64,000 nucleotides of DNA, from NCBI RefSeq assembly GCF_900129465.1, contig NZ_FSRA01000001.1:2420482-2484481 (forward strand), written 5' to 3'. The DNA comes from Chitinophaga niabensis. Its GTDB lineage: Bacteria; Bacteroidota; Bacteroidia; Chitinophagales; Chitinophagaceae. Every line of letters begins with the position of its first letter. Positions within the stretch are counted from its first letter, which is position 1. The position numbers and the translations under genes were made by a program. The notes beneath the pieces are model-generated. The model was not told the origin of the DNA and did no database searches. It saw only the letters and a program-made list of their open reading frames with translations. Of the stretch, positions 28,341 to 36,362 are shown piece after piece.

Positions 28341-30155
28341 TTACTCCATTGTTCTGTGGCCGGAAATAGTAGCCGCGGTTGTCTGATGCAGGTCAAAAAT
28401 GAGGACCTCATTCTCTCCGTTCTTCAGCCAGCTTGCAGGACAGTAGAGCCTTTTCTGCGGACCGATCTCCCAGAAACGGCCAAGATTATGACCATTTACC
28501 CATACAATTCCTTTCTTATATGCACTCACATCAATGAAAGTATCTCCTGTTTTTGCCAGTTGAAAGCTGCCTTTGAAATACTGACCAGGTTTATCTGCTG
28601 CTGCCTGGGATGCTTTCAATGTATGAATGAATGCATCATTCATAGGCAACCCATATACTTCCCAGTTCATCAGCGTCATACCATTCAATACCACACGGTC
28701 TGTGATCCCTTTACGATCTATGAGGTACTGTGCAAAATTGATACGCCCCATGCCCTCCACGAGGATCTCCAGCACAGGATCTTTTACATCGCTCTTCGGA
28801 ATACTGATGGTGTTTTCGCCTAACCTTCGGTCCAGCTTACCAATGTATTTTCCGTTCAGATAAACAGTAGCGTAATCATGCAGATCTGTAATGGTGAGCT
28901 TTCCGCTCTTGTGACCAATGAGCTTAGTTTTATACACCATGAAACCATAATCCTGCCCGTATGCTTCAAATGTTTTAGGCTGTACGGATGGAATGGCCTG
29001 CGGCAGGTGTTCCCAGATACTGGTATAAGGTTGCAGCTGTACATCAGGGAAAGTGATGGTGGGTATAGCAGCGGGGATCTTAGGCAGCTTTTTTCCTTTT
29101 GGCAGGTAAGAACCGATCAGGTTACGCAGTGCATTATATTTAGCGGTGGTATCTCCATTCTCATTGATAGGTGCATCGTAATCATAGCTGGTAAGGTCCG
29201 GCTCGTAACCTTTACCACCTGAGTTAGCGCCGGCAGTAAAACCAAAGTTCGTTCCACCATGGATCACATAAAAGTTAAAGGACTTTTTATTATCCAGCAG
29301 GTATTTGATCTCTTTTACAATGCCATCAATACCCGGCCTTGCCCATTTTTCTCCCCAATGTGTTAACCATCCGGGATAAGATTCACTGCTGAAAGAAGGT
29401 ACATCTGGGTTCTGGCGTGCTGCTGCTGCAAAGTCAGCATCAGAGCCGCCTGAGTCCAAACCTATTGCTGCGCCGGGAATAGAGCCGGCTTCCAGCATAT
29501 AAGCAGTAGGCCCATCTGCGGTGTAATAAGGAACATTAATACCATTCTGGTCCCAGAGCTCTTTCAAACGAAGCAGGTAATTCTTATCATTCCCAAAGCT
29601 GCCGTATTCGTTTTCTACCTGTACCATTAAGATGGGACCACCATTTGTTACCTGCAGGCTTTTCACTTCATTCGCCAGTGCTTTCACATAACGCTCAACA
29701 GCTGCCATATAACGGGGATCAAGGCAACGCACCTTGATATCAGGGATACGCAGCAGGTAAGGCGGCAATCCGCCAAACTCCCATTCTGCGCATACATAAG
29801 GGCCGGGGCGGAATAACACCCACATGTTCTCCTCCTGGCAGATCTTTACAAATTCTGCAATGTTGCGGTTCTCTGTTTTAAAATCGAAAGTGCCTTCCGT
29901 GCTTTCATGATAGTTCCAGAAGATATAAGCGGCAATGGTATTACAGCCCATGGCCTTTGCCATCTGGATGCGGTGCCGCCAGTATTCTTTCGGAATGCGG
30001 GCAGGATGCATTTCTCCGCTGATCAGTTGATAAGGTTTACCATCCAGCAGGAAATCTGATTTACTTAAAGCAAATGTGTGCGGCTTTCGGTCAGCCTGTG
30101 CCTGTGCCATAAAGCAGGAGACTGCCAGGCAGGTAGTTAAGAGTAGCTTTTTCAT
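28341..30155 (-). CDS. GH35 beta-galactosidase, exported
   Basis: Glycoside hydrolase family 35 beta-galactosidase (604 residues), acting in the periplasm or at the cell surface on terminal beta-galactosyl residues. Signal peptide MKKLLLTTCLAVSCFMAQAQA. The TIM-barrel N-terminal part has LDGKPYQLISGEMHPARIP, GPYVCAEWEFGGLPPYL, VQVENEYGSFGND (acid/base Glu) and SSESYPGWLTHWGEKW (nucleophile Glu). The C-terminal jelly-roll region includes GIVWVNGHNLGRFWEIGPQ, a GH35 hallmark. It follows the GMC oxidoreductase gene at 30189 by 33 bases on the same strand, suggesting cotranscription with the sugar-oxidation genes. Confidence 0.95.
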   Translation of the reverse strand: MKKLLLTTCLAVSCFMAQAQADRKPHTFALSKSDFLLDGKPYQLISGEMHPARIPKEYWRHRIQMAKAMGCNTIAAYIFWNYHESTEGTFDFKTENRNIAEFVKICQEENMWVLFRPGPYVCAEWEFGGLPPYLLRIPDIKVRCLDPRYMAAVERYVKALANEVKSLQVTNGGPILMVQVENEYGSFGNDKNYLLRLKELWDQNGINVPYYTADGPTAYMLEAGSIPGAAIGLDSGGSDADFAAAARQNPDVPSFSSESYPGWLTHWGEKWARPGIDGIVKEIKYLLDNKKSFNFYVIHGGTNFGFTAGANSGGKGYEPDLTSYDYDAPINENGDTTAKYNALRNLIGSYLPKGKKLPKIPAAIPTITFPDVQLQPYTSIWEHLPQAIPSVQPKTFEAYGQDYGFMVYKTKLIGHKSGKLTITDLHDYATVYLNGKYIGKLDRRLGENTISIPKSDVKDPVLEILVEGMGRINFAQYLIDRKGITDRVVLNGMTLMNWEVYGLPMNDAFIHTLKASQAAADKPGQYFKGSFQLAKTGDTFIDVSAYKKGIVWVNGHNLGRFWEIGPQKRLYCPASWLKNGENEVLIFDLHQTTAATISGHRTME

Positions 30156-30188
30156 TATTTATTACAACGGTATTGAGCCGTAAATCTA

Positions 30189-31889
30189 TTAAATATTCCC
30201 CTTCTTTAATTCAGAAACCGCATGATCTGCCGCCCTGGCTGTTAATGCCATATAGGTGATAGAAGGGTTCTGGCAGGCAGAAGAAGCCATACAGGCACCA
30301 TCAGAAATAAACACATTCTTTACGGCATGCACCTGGTTAAATCCGTTGAGTACAGAAGTTTTGGGATCGCGCCCCATCCTGGCAGTGCCCATTTCGTGGA
30401 TACAATGGCCGGGAGGTGGCATTTCATCATTTCCTCCCACATTCTTCAGGCCTGCGGCTTCCAGCATTTCTTTTGCACTTTCCAGCATATCCTTGCGCAT
30501 GGCCATTTCATTCTCCCTGAAGTTACAGTCAATATCCAAAGTGGGTAATCCCCATTTATCTTTCTTCTCTTTATTCAGGCGGACTGTGTTATCTGCATAA
30601 GGCAAATGTTCTCCCCATGCACCGATCCACATGCCCCAATGCCCTGGTTCCGTATTGGATTCTTTCAGGGTAACGCCAATACCGTCCATTTCACTGTGGC
30701 GGCCGCGGGAAGCGCCTCCCTGGTAGCCAAAACCGCGTACGTAATCATTACGTTTGGTAGCTTCGCTGATATTGCGGAAGCGGGGAATGTAAATGCCATT
30801 CGCTCTTCTGCCGTACAGGTATTGGTCTTCAAACCCTTCAAAAGTACCGCCTGCACCCACACCAAAGTGATGGTCCATCAGGTTGCGGCCTACCTGGTCG
30901 CTGTCGTTACCAAGGCCGGTGGGGAATCGTTTGGATACCGAATTAAGTAATATGGAAGCCGTGCCTAATGTGGAAGCATTCAGGAAAATGATCTTTGCGT
31001 AATACTCTATCACCTCTTTGGTTTCCGCATCCATGATCCTGACACCTTTTGCTTTCTGCGTGGCATCGTCAAAGATCACTTCCAGCACAATAGAGAATGG
31101 GCGCAGCGTCATATTACCCGTGGCCGCCGCTGCCGGCAGCGTGGATGCATTGCTGCTGAAATAAGCACCAAAGGGGCAGCCACGTGCGCAACGGTCCCTG
31201 TACTGGCAGGTACCACGGGTACTGCCTTCCAATGCCTTTGTAATATGCGCAACACGACCAATCGTCATGATCCTGTCCTTATATGTTTCTTTGATCCTGG
31301 CAGCCACGTGTTTTTCCAGGCAGTTCATTTCCATCGGCGGCAGGAACTCTCCATCCGGCAATTGCGGCAAACCTTCTGCCTGCCCGCTGATGCCGGCAAA
31401 TTTTTCTACGTAACTGTACCAGGGTGCAATGTCTTTATAACGGATAGGCCAGTCTACACCATGACCATCTTTAGCATTCGCTTCAAAGTCAATATCGCTC
31501 CAGCGGTACACCTGGCGGCCCCACATCAGTGACCTTCCACCTACATGATTTCCGCGCAGCCAGTTAAAGGGTTTTACCTCATTGTAAGGATTCTCTTTAT
31601 CGTTCACCCAGAAATCCTGTGTGGCTTCATCAAATGCATAACAACGGCTCTGGATAGGATGTTTATCCTTCATTTCGTTGGATTGCCAGCCGCCATGTTT
31701 AAAATCCCAGGGGTTCCAGTTGGCCGTTTTATAATCTTTGATGTGCTCTACATTACGGCCTCTTTCCAGTACAAGGGTCTTCAGCCCTTTTTCGCTCAGT
31801 TCTTTGGCAGCCCAGCCGCCGCTGATACCGGAGCCTACAACAATAGCGTCGTAGGTGTTTTCTTTTTCTGCTTTGATGTTCAGGTTCAT
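30189..31889 (-). CDS. GMC family FAD-dependent sugar oxidoreductase (copy 2)
   Basis: Flavoprotein of the glucose-methanol-choline oxidoreductase family (566 residues). FAD-binding VVGSGISGGWAAKELSEKG near residue 16; substrate and FAD loop GNHVGGRSLMWGRQ; Cys motif YRDRCARGCPFGAYFSSNAS near residue 230, as in dehydrogenases that pair with a gluconate 2-dehydrogenase subunit 3; C-terminal HCIHEMGTARMG with the catalytic His and NPSITYMALTARAADHAV. No own signal peptide: export with the Tat-bearing small subunit is expected by analogy with lactose/glucoside 3-dehydrogenases. It shares extended identity with the gene at 31973. Probably oxidises C3 or C1 of a sugar or glycoside; the exact substrate is inference. 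Confidence 0.9.
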   Translation of the reverse strand: MNLNIKAEKENTYDAIVVGSGISGGWAAKELSEKGLKTLVLERGRNVEHIKDYKTANWNPWDFKHGGWQSNEMKDKHPIQSRCYAFDEATQDFWVNDKENPYNEVKPFNWLRGNHVGGRSLMWGRQVYRWSDIDFEANAKDGHGVDWPIRYKDIAPWYSYVEKFAGISGQAEGLPQLPDGEFLPPMEMNCLEKHVAARIKETYKDRIMTIGRVAHITKALEGSTRGTCQYRDRCARGCPFGAYFSSNASTLPAAAATGNMTLRPFSIVLEVIFDDATQKAKGVRIMDAETKEVIEYYAKIIFLNASTLGTASILLNSVSKRFPTGLGNDSDQVGRNLMDHHFGVGAGGTFEGFEDQYLYGRRANGIYIPRFRNISEATKRNDYVRGFGYQGGASRGRHSEMDGIGVTLKESNTEPGHWGMWIGAWGEHLPYADNTVRLNKEKKDKWGLPTLDIDCNFRENEMAMRKDMLESAKEMLEAAGLKNVGGNDEMPPPGHCIHEMGTARMGRDPKTSVLNGFNQVHAVKNVFISDGACMASSACQNPSITYMALTARAADHAVSELKKGNI

Positions 31890-31909
31890 GTAAACGTGGT
31901 TATAAAAAT

Positions 31910-31936
31910 AAAGAGCCGCTTATAGGGCGGCTCTTT
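31910..31936 (-). terminator. Hairpin between the two GMC oxidoreductase genes
   Basis: AAAGAGCCGC pairs perfectly with GCGGCTCTTT around a short loop; on the minus strand it is followed by ATTTTTATAA. It looks like an intrinsic terminator but sits inside a run of same-strand related genes, so it may be a partial terminator that lowers expression of the downstream copy and of the GH35 gene, or a stability element. Confidence 0.7.
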
Positions 31937-31972
31937 AAATAATTAAAGTATTTCCTTACCCCTGATACAGGA

Positions 31973-33667
31973 TCAGATATTTCCTTTTTTCAGTTCTTTC
32001 ACCGCATAGTCCGCTGCCCTGGCAGTTAAGGCCATGTAAGTGAGCGAAGGGTTCACACAGGAGGCAGAGGTCATAGCCGCGCCATCTGTTACGAACACGT
32101 TCTTCACGGAATGCACCTGGTTCCATTCATTGAGGATGGAAGTTTTAGGATCACGGCCCATCCGTGCGGTACCCATTTCATGGATAGCCATACCGGGATA
32201 AGACCCGTTATCATACCCCTTCACATTCTTAATGCCTGCAGCTTCCAACATTTCCACTGCGTCATTCATCATGTCCTTACGCATTTTCATTTCATTCTCT
32301 TTGAACTCTGCGTGGAAGCGCAATACTGGCTGGCCCCATGCATCTTTCTGAGAATTATCCAGTGCAACGTAGTTATCTTCATAAGGCAGGCATTCTCCGA
32401 AACCACCCATACCCATGCTCCATTGGCCTGGTTCGGTGAGCATTTCCTTGAAGTCTTTACCTACTCCCATTTCAGCAACGCCCCTGCTCCATCCGCCACG
32501 GTTAGCACCACCCTGGTAGCCAAAGCCGCGGATATAATCCCGTTTATCGCCATTGAGGTTACGGTAGCGCGGAATGTAGATACCATTCGGACGGCGGCCA
32601 TAGAAGTATTTATCATCATATCCTTCCGCAATACCGGATGCACCTATCTTAAAGTGATGGTCCATCAGGTATTTACCCAATACACCACTATCATTACCCA
32701 GCCCGTTCGGGAAACGGCTGGAAATAGAGTTCATTAATACAAAAGTAGAGCCCAGCGTGGAACCATTCACAAAGATGATCTTTGCATAGAACTCCACCAT
32801 TTCTTTGGTGTGTTTGTCGATCACCCTTACACCGGTTGCCTTCCCTGCTTTTTCATCATATATGATGGAGTTTACGATGGAATCAGGACGAAGCGTGAGG
32901 TTACCGGTTGCTACCGCAGCAGGCAGTGTAGAAGATTGCGTGCTGAAGTATCCACCAAACGGACAGCCTCTGCTGCAAAGGTTCCTGAACTGGCATTTGG
33001 TACGGCCGGGCAATGCTTCTGTGATATTGGCCACACGGCCCATGGTGATCTTGCGGTTCTTAAAGGCAGATTCCACTTTAGCCTTCACATCCTTTTCCAC
33101 GCAGTTCATGGGCATGGCAGGCTGGAACTGGCCATCGGGTAATTGCGGTAAACCTTCCGCCTGGCCGCTGATACCCGCAAAACGTTCTACATAATCATAC
33201 CAGGGAGCAATATCTTTATAACGGATAGGCCAGTCTACGGCAATACCGTCTTTGAGGTTTGCTTCAAAATCCATGTCGCTCAGGCGGTAGCTCTGGCGGC
33301 CCCACATGATGGATTTACCGCCTACGATGTCCGGGCGGTACCAGTCGAAGCGTTTGTCCTCCTTATAAGGGCTTTCGCTGTCGTTGATCCAGTATTTTTC
33401 GTTGTGTTCGCTATATGGATAATCGCGGATCAGTTTCTCGTGGGTTTTCTTTTGCTCCTGCGTGATCTTTCCGCGGTGCTCGAATTCCCAGGGATTTTTA
33501 GTAGCCGTTTCATATTTGCCGTGTTCCAGGTTCTTACCCCGGTCCAGCATTAAAACTTTCAATCCTTTTTCAGTGAGCTCTTTTGCAGCCCATCCGCCAC
33601 TTACGCCTGAGCCAATTACGATGGCATCAAACGTATGCTGGTCCTGTGCTTTTATGTTCAGGTTCAT
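31973..33667 (-). CDS. GMC family FAD-dependent sugar oxidoreductase (copy 1)
   Basis: 564-residue paralogue of the gene at 30189. FAD motif VIGSGVSGGWAAKELTEKG; GGKSIMWGRQSYRLSD; Cys motif FRNLCSRGCPFGGYFSTQSS; catalytic-site IHEMGTARMG and C-terminal NPSLTYMALTARAADYAV. It lies 31 bases after the gluconate 2-dehydrogenase subunit 3 gene, its probable partner. No signal peptide. The first 20 residues (MNLNIKAQDQHTFDAIVIGS) are nearly the same in both copies. Family knowledge: large catalytic subunit of glycoside/lactose 3-dehydrogenase-type complexes passing electrons to a cytochrome; no cytochrome gene is next to it here. Confidence 0.9.
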   Translation of the reverse strand: MNLNIKAQDQHTFDAIVIGSGVSGGWAAKELTEKGLKVLMLDRGKNLEHGKYETATKNPWEFEHRGKITQEQKKTHEKLIRDYPYSEHNEKYWINDSESPYKEDKRFDWYRPDIVGGKSIMWGRQSYRLSDMDFEANLKDGIAVDWPIRYKDIAPWYDYVERFAGISGQAEGLPQLPDGQFQPAMPMNCVEKDVKAKVESAFKNRKITMGRVANITEALPGRTKCQFRNLCSRGCPFGGYFSTQSSTLPAAVATGNLTLRPDSIVNSIIYDEKAGKATGVRVIDKHTKEMVEFYAKIIFVNGSTLGSTFVLMNSISSRFPNGLGNDSGVLGKYLMDHHFKIGASGIAEGYDDKYFYGRRPNGIYIPRYRNLNGDKRDYIRGFGYQGGANRGGWSRGVAEMGVGKDFKEMLTEPGQWSMGMGGFGECLPYEDNYVALDNSQKDAWGQPVLRFHAEFKENEMKMRKDMMNDAVEMLEAAGIKNVKGYDNGSYPGMAIHEMGTARMGRDPKTSILNEWNQVHSVKNVFVTDGAAMTSASCVNPSLTYMALTARAADYAVKELKKGNI

Positions 33668-33698
33668 TACGGTAATTGTTAGAAGAAATTAGAAAAAA

Positions 33699-34271
33699 TT
33701 ATGCCCAGGCCTTGTCGCCTTTCTTGTATGGCACACAGCCATCGTACCTTCCGGGAACGGCTACATAACGCAGTGCTTTGGTAACACCTGGTTCAGACGT
33801 AAAGTACCCCAGCAGCGTAAGCTCCTTCATGTACTGGAAGTAATGAACAGGGTCATCCTTCTTTTTGTCTTTGCGTTTGTTGTATTCCACTCTTTCCTTA
33901 TCGATGGCGGTTAAAAGCTCAGTACGTTGTTTAGGCGTAATGTCCATGAAAGATTTAGAGAATTGCTTTTTGCTTTCCTCATTTACTTTGTTCAGGCCAT
34001 CCGTGAATTCTTTCTGTGCTTTTTCGTCATAGCAGTCACCCACCATTACGAGGATAAAGTCTTCCACTTTTGCGGCTTTGGCGCCGGGGGTAGAAGTTTC
34101 GGGAATAATTGTTTCGGCAATCTCTGCCAGCAAGGCCTTGGTTTCCGGCGTTTGCAGGGTATAATTTTTGGGCCCGGAGCTGGTGCATCCCTCCAGAGCC
34201 GCTAACGTGGAAGCAGAAAGTGCTGTTCCCATGAGGATAGCAACATTCCTGATAGCATCTCTTCTGTTCAT
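33699..34271 (-). CDS. Gluconate 2-dehydrogenase subunit 3 family protein (Tat-exported)
   Basis: Small subunit of a periplasmic FAD sugar dehydrogenase (190 residues). The N-terminus MNRRDAIRNVAILMG has the twin-arginine motif, followed by a hydrophobic run and a possible lipobox (LAALEGC). The domain shows LLAEIAETIIPETSTPGAKAAKV, characteristic of this family, and ends GRYDGCVPYKKGDKAWA. By analogy with LacC-like subunits it chaperones and carries the GMC subunit through the Tat translocon. It is first gene of the set with two GMC genes and the GH35 gene. Confidence 0.92.
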   Translation of the reverse strand: MNRRDAIRNVAILMGTALSASTLAALEGCTSSGPKNYTLQTPETKALLAEIAETIIPETSTPGAKAAKVEDFILVMVGDCYDEKAQKEFTDGLNKVNEESKKQFSKSFMDITPKQRTELLTAIDKERVEYNKRKDKKKDDPVHYFQYMKELTLLGYFTSEPGVTKALRYVAVPGRYDGCVPYKKGDKAWA

Positions 34272-34332
34272 GATAGTAAATTGATTTGACCTTTATGACC
34301 GTCCGGTAAGTTTCGAAAAAAAATCGAGATTC

Positions 34333-34360
34333 CAAAATAAAATGGGACCTCCGGGAACAA
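34333..34360 (-). promoter_or_regulatory. Candidate promoter of the sugar-oxidation operon
   Basis: On the minus strand TTG (34358-34360), 18 bases, then TATTTTG (34333-34339), a near match to TAnnTTTG with one base missing between TA and TTTG. It lies 62 bases upstream of the start at 34271. Tentative. Confidence 0.3.
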
Positions 34361-34425
34361 TAGTGTGTAATTTTAACACAAAGAGGAGAAAACAGGCCTT
34401 AAAACTGGTGTTGAAGTATAGCCCA

Positions 34426-34490
34426 CCCGTACCAATCCCGTAGCAATCCCGTAGCAATCCCGTATCATTCCCGTATCCATCCCGTATCAA
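34426..34490. repeat. 11-bp tandem repeat array (six units)
   Basis: Six head-to-tail 11-base units of the form CCCGTAnCAAT: CCCGTACCAAT, CCCGTAGCAAT (twice), CCCGTATCATT, CCCGTATCCAT and a final CCCGTATCAA. It lies in the 309-base gene-free stretch 34272-34580, between the promoter side of the subunit-3 gene and the terminator of the L,D-transpeptidase-like gene. The rest of the gap holds the candidate promoter at 34333-34360 and that terminator. Same period as the array at 1-55, different sequence. Confidence 0.93.
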
Positions 34491-34526
34491 GGTGGGGTAC
34501 CTGTCAAAAAAGCAGTTTCTTTCTGC

Positions 34527-34556
34527 CATAAAAAAAGAGGCTGATCCAGCCTCTTT
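34527..34556 (-). terminator. Intrinsic terminator of the YafK-like gene
   Basis: On the minus strand AAAGAGGCTG pairs perfectly with CAGCCTCTTT around a three-base loop and runs into TTTTATGG; it is 24 bases past the stop at 34581. Confidence 0.93.
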
Positions 34557-34580
34557 ATATAATTTCTGCAGATAGTTAGT

Positions 34581-35387
34581 TTAGTTACCTGAAGCGGTTT
34601 TCGTTTGTGCCAGGGACCCAGGAATAGCCTGGGTATTGGTGTGTACATATTTCCCCTGGCTGTTCACCAGGATCACCGGCAGTTTCCTGTTCTTTTCAAA
34701 GTAATCGTACGCTGCTTTCAGGTTCAGCCAGAATTTCTGTGAATCATTATCCGTCAGGGAAATGCTGCCCAGGTAGTCCATAGACCGGGCGTTGCCGAAA
34801 CGCACGGGGAACACATGTACAGGAATGAAATCCTGCCCGCTGTTCTTAGCGTTAACGGCCATGATATATACTTCTTCAATGAATTCATCTGTTAAAGGGA
34901 TACATCCGATGGTCAGACAGTTACCATGGATATAGATATCTCCACCGGGCTTTTTAGGGTCGCTGAGGATCCTGTCTGAGTAGTTCGGATAGTTGATACC
35001 CAAAGAGAGGTGAAAGCTGCTGTTGGGGTTAAAATCATTGATATAATAGAACCCTTCCGGCACCTGGCGGTCTCCTTCTTTACGTTTAGGCCCCATTTTA
35101 CCGGAGAGGGTGCAAACACGGTAGGTTTTGAGCAGGCTGAAGGTGTCTGTTACATTGTTCCTTACCCAGATCTCCAGTTCACTGTCCAGCTTAAAGGAGC
35201 GGATATAGATCTGTTTAGCCGGGTAACTCAGGCCTTTTTTAGCGAACTCCTTTTTAATGGATTCTTCCTTCTCACGGAATGCCTCCCCTACTCTCGGGAA
35301 CAGTTTCTGATTCTCGAGGAATGATTGTTGCGCCTGTACATTCGCAGCGCCCATCAGGATAATAATGCCAAATAAAATACGCTTCAT
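34581..35387 (-). CDS. YafK-type L,D-transpeptidase-fold murein protein
   Basis: Exported peptidoglycan-acting protein with a YkuD fold (about 268 residues). Signal peptide MKRILFGIIILMGAANVQAQ; I chose this start because the longer frame to 35453 adds 22 residues before it. The catalytic motif IHGNCLTIGCIPLTDEFIEE has the His and Cys of L,D-transpeptidases, but the usual final Arg of SxGC(I/V)R is replaced by Pro, as in the YafK branch. E. coli YafK (DpaA/LdtF) detaches lipoprotein Lpp from peptidoglycan rather than cross-linking it. The region around residue 80 (ELEIWVRNNVTDTFSLLKTY) also fits that branch. It lies 22 bases downstream of the small membrane gene at 35410. The exact reaction here is unproven. 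Confidence 0.85.
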   Translation of the reverse strand: MKRILFGIIILMGAANVQAQQSFLENQKLFPRVGEAFREKEESIKKEFAKKGLSYPAKQIYIRSFKLDSELEIWVRNNVTDTFSLLKTYRVCTLSGKMGPKRKEGDRQVPEGFYYINDFNPNSSFHLSLGINYPNYSDRILSDPKKPGGDIYIHGNCLTIGCIPLTDEFIEEVYIMAVNAKNSGQDFIPVHVFPVRFGNARSMDYLGSISLTDNDSQKFWLNLKAAYDYFEKNRKLPVILVNSQGKYVHTNTQAIPGSLAQTKTASGN

Positions 35388-35409
35388 ATGTTTTAAGCTT
35401 TCCCAGGTC

Positions 35410-35598
35410 CTAAGCCAGGTAATAATACGCCAGGTAGAACAGTACAAATGCAAAAATAATATATATTATTGAACCAACCTTGCGGTTTGCAAAACGGAGT
35501 ACGTAATGCCGTTGGCCCGCGAAGATCAGATAAGCGGTTAAAAGTTGTAAAAGCCCCGCTAAAATGAACAAATACCCGAATAAATCTCTTAAATCCAT
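35410..35598 (-). CDS. Small two-helix membrane protein
   Basis: A 62-residue protein starting MDLRDLFGY at 35598; a longer frame to 35667 would add an unlikely N-terminus. Two hydrophobic helices (YLFILAGLLQLLTAYLIFAG and SIIYIIFAFVLFYLAYYYLA) joined by a basic loop (QRHYVLRFANRKVG) and no recognisable domain. 22 bases before the YafK-like gene on the same strand, so probably in one transcript with it. Family unknown to me. Confidence 0.65.
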   Translation of the reverse strand: MDLRDLFGYLFILAGLLQLLTAYLIFAGQRHYVLRFANRKVGSIIYIIFAFVLFYLAYYYLA

Positions 35599-35661
35599 AG
35601 ATATAAACGTTAAAATTAAGGATTTAGTGGCTAAAGTACTGTTAAATAAGGAAAAAATAAA

Positions 35662-35689
35662 AACCACAGAGCTGAAATGCCCTGTGGTT
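35662..35689 (-). terminator. Intrinsic terminator of the ORF6N gene
   Basis: On the minus strand AACCACAG pairs with CTGTGGTT around a 12-base loop and is followed by TTTATTTTTTCC. It is about 40 bases past the ORF6N stop, after the palindrome at 35702-35724. Confidence 0.75.
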
Positions 35690-35701
35690 AAGTGTTTGGT
35701 T

Positions 35702-35724
35702 TGGTATCACAAATTGTGATACCA
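35702..35724. promoter_or_regulatory. 23-bp perfect palindrome after the ORF6N gene
   Basis: TGGTATCACAA, one A, TTGTGATACCA: two 11-bp arms that are exact reverse complements, two bases past the ORF6N stop codon. The 12-mer CTGGTATCACAA recurs inside the ORF6N coding region (about 36042-36053), where it encodes LVSQ of the conserved domain. It could be a protein-binding site (operator) or an mRNA 3' hairpin. It is not itself followed by a T tract. Confidence 0.75.
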
Positions 35725-35726
35725 GA

Positions 35727-36296
35727 TCAAACCCTCTGTGAGCCTGGTATTTCAAACCCTATTAATGTGCGGGTGGCCTGTGGTGGCCTGATTAACTGCT
35801 CCAGAGAATCAAAGATCTGATCAAATTTAGTATCGTACTCTGTTCTCATGGACCTCAGGATATCTAAGATATCATGGTAGTTAATGGCCATTTTTCGCAA
35901 GGCTACAAAAGCCCTCATAATAGCGATATTGGTCCCTATCGCCTTTTCACTTTTCAGAACGGAAGAAAGCATGGCCACGCCGGCTTCCGTAAATGCAAAT
36001 GGAGCAGAACCACCCAATTGTTTCCTGTCCAATATTACATTTTGTGATACCAGCAGGTCCATGTCCGCGTCTGATAACTCGATCATAAAATCGTCAGGGA
36101 ACCGGTCCAGGTTCCTGCGGACAGCTTGTTTCAGCACCCTGGTCTGTATACCATACAGTTCCGCAAGGTGTACATCCAGTAATACCCTTTGATTGCGCAC
36201 GATCACAATGTGCTTCAGTATCTTTTCTTCCGGTATGAGTAATTGCTTCATACGCCTGGCACGAGCAGTGCCCCCTGCTGCAGTTTTCTTTGCCAT
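35727..36296 (-). CDS. ORF6N domain protein (KilA-N/antirepressor-like)
   Basis: 189 residues. The ORF6N domain, found in phage antirepressor-type and chromosomal DNA-binding proteins, occupies about 20-115: RNQRVLLDVHLAELYGIQTRVLKQAVRRN, then FPDDFMIELSDADMDLLVSQ and FAFTEAGVAMLSSVLKSEKA. A helical segment follows (IMRAFVALRKM, DILDILRSMRTEYDTKFDQIF). The N-terminus is rich in Lys, Ala and Arg. No phage gene is nearby, so this is a stand-alone copy, a form common in Bacteroidota genomes. The molecular role is unknown; DNA-binding regulation is inferred from the domain. See the palindrome at 35702-35724. Confidence 0.9.
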   Translation of the reverse strand: MAKKTAAGGTARARRMKQLLIPEEKILKHIVIVRNQRVLLDVHLAELYGIQTRVLKQAVRRNLDRFPDDFMIELSDADMDLLVSQNVILDRKQLGGSAPFAFTEAGVAMLSSVLKSEKAIGTNIAIMRAFVALRKMAINYHDILDILRSMRTEYDTKFDQIFDSLEQLIRPPQATRTLIGFEIPGSQRV

Positions 36297-36362
36297 AGGT
36301 TAACAAACATTTATTAAGGTTAAAAACAATGCCTGCAATGTAAAACTAAAATTGATCACAGA

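Noticed and set aside
35727..36296. Reading the ORF6N gene as a prophage remnant
   Set aside because: No phage structural, integrase or attachment sequences nearby, and base composition matches the neighbours.
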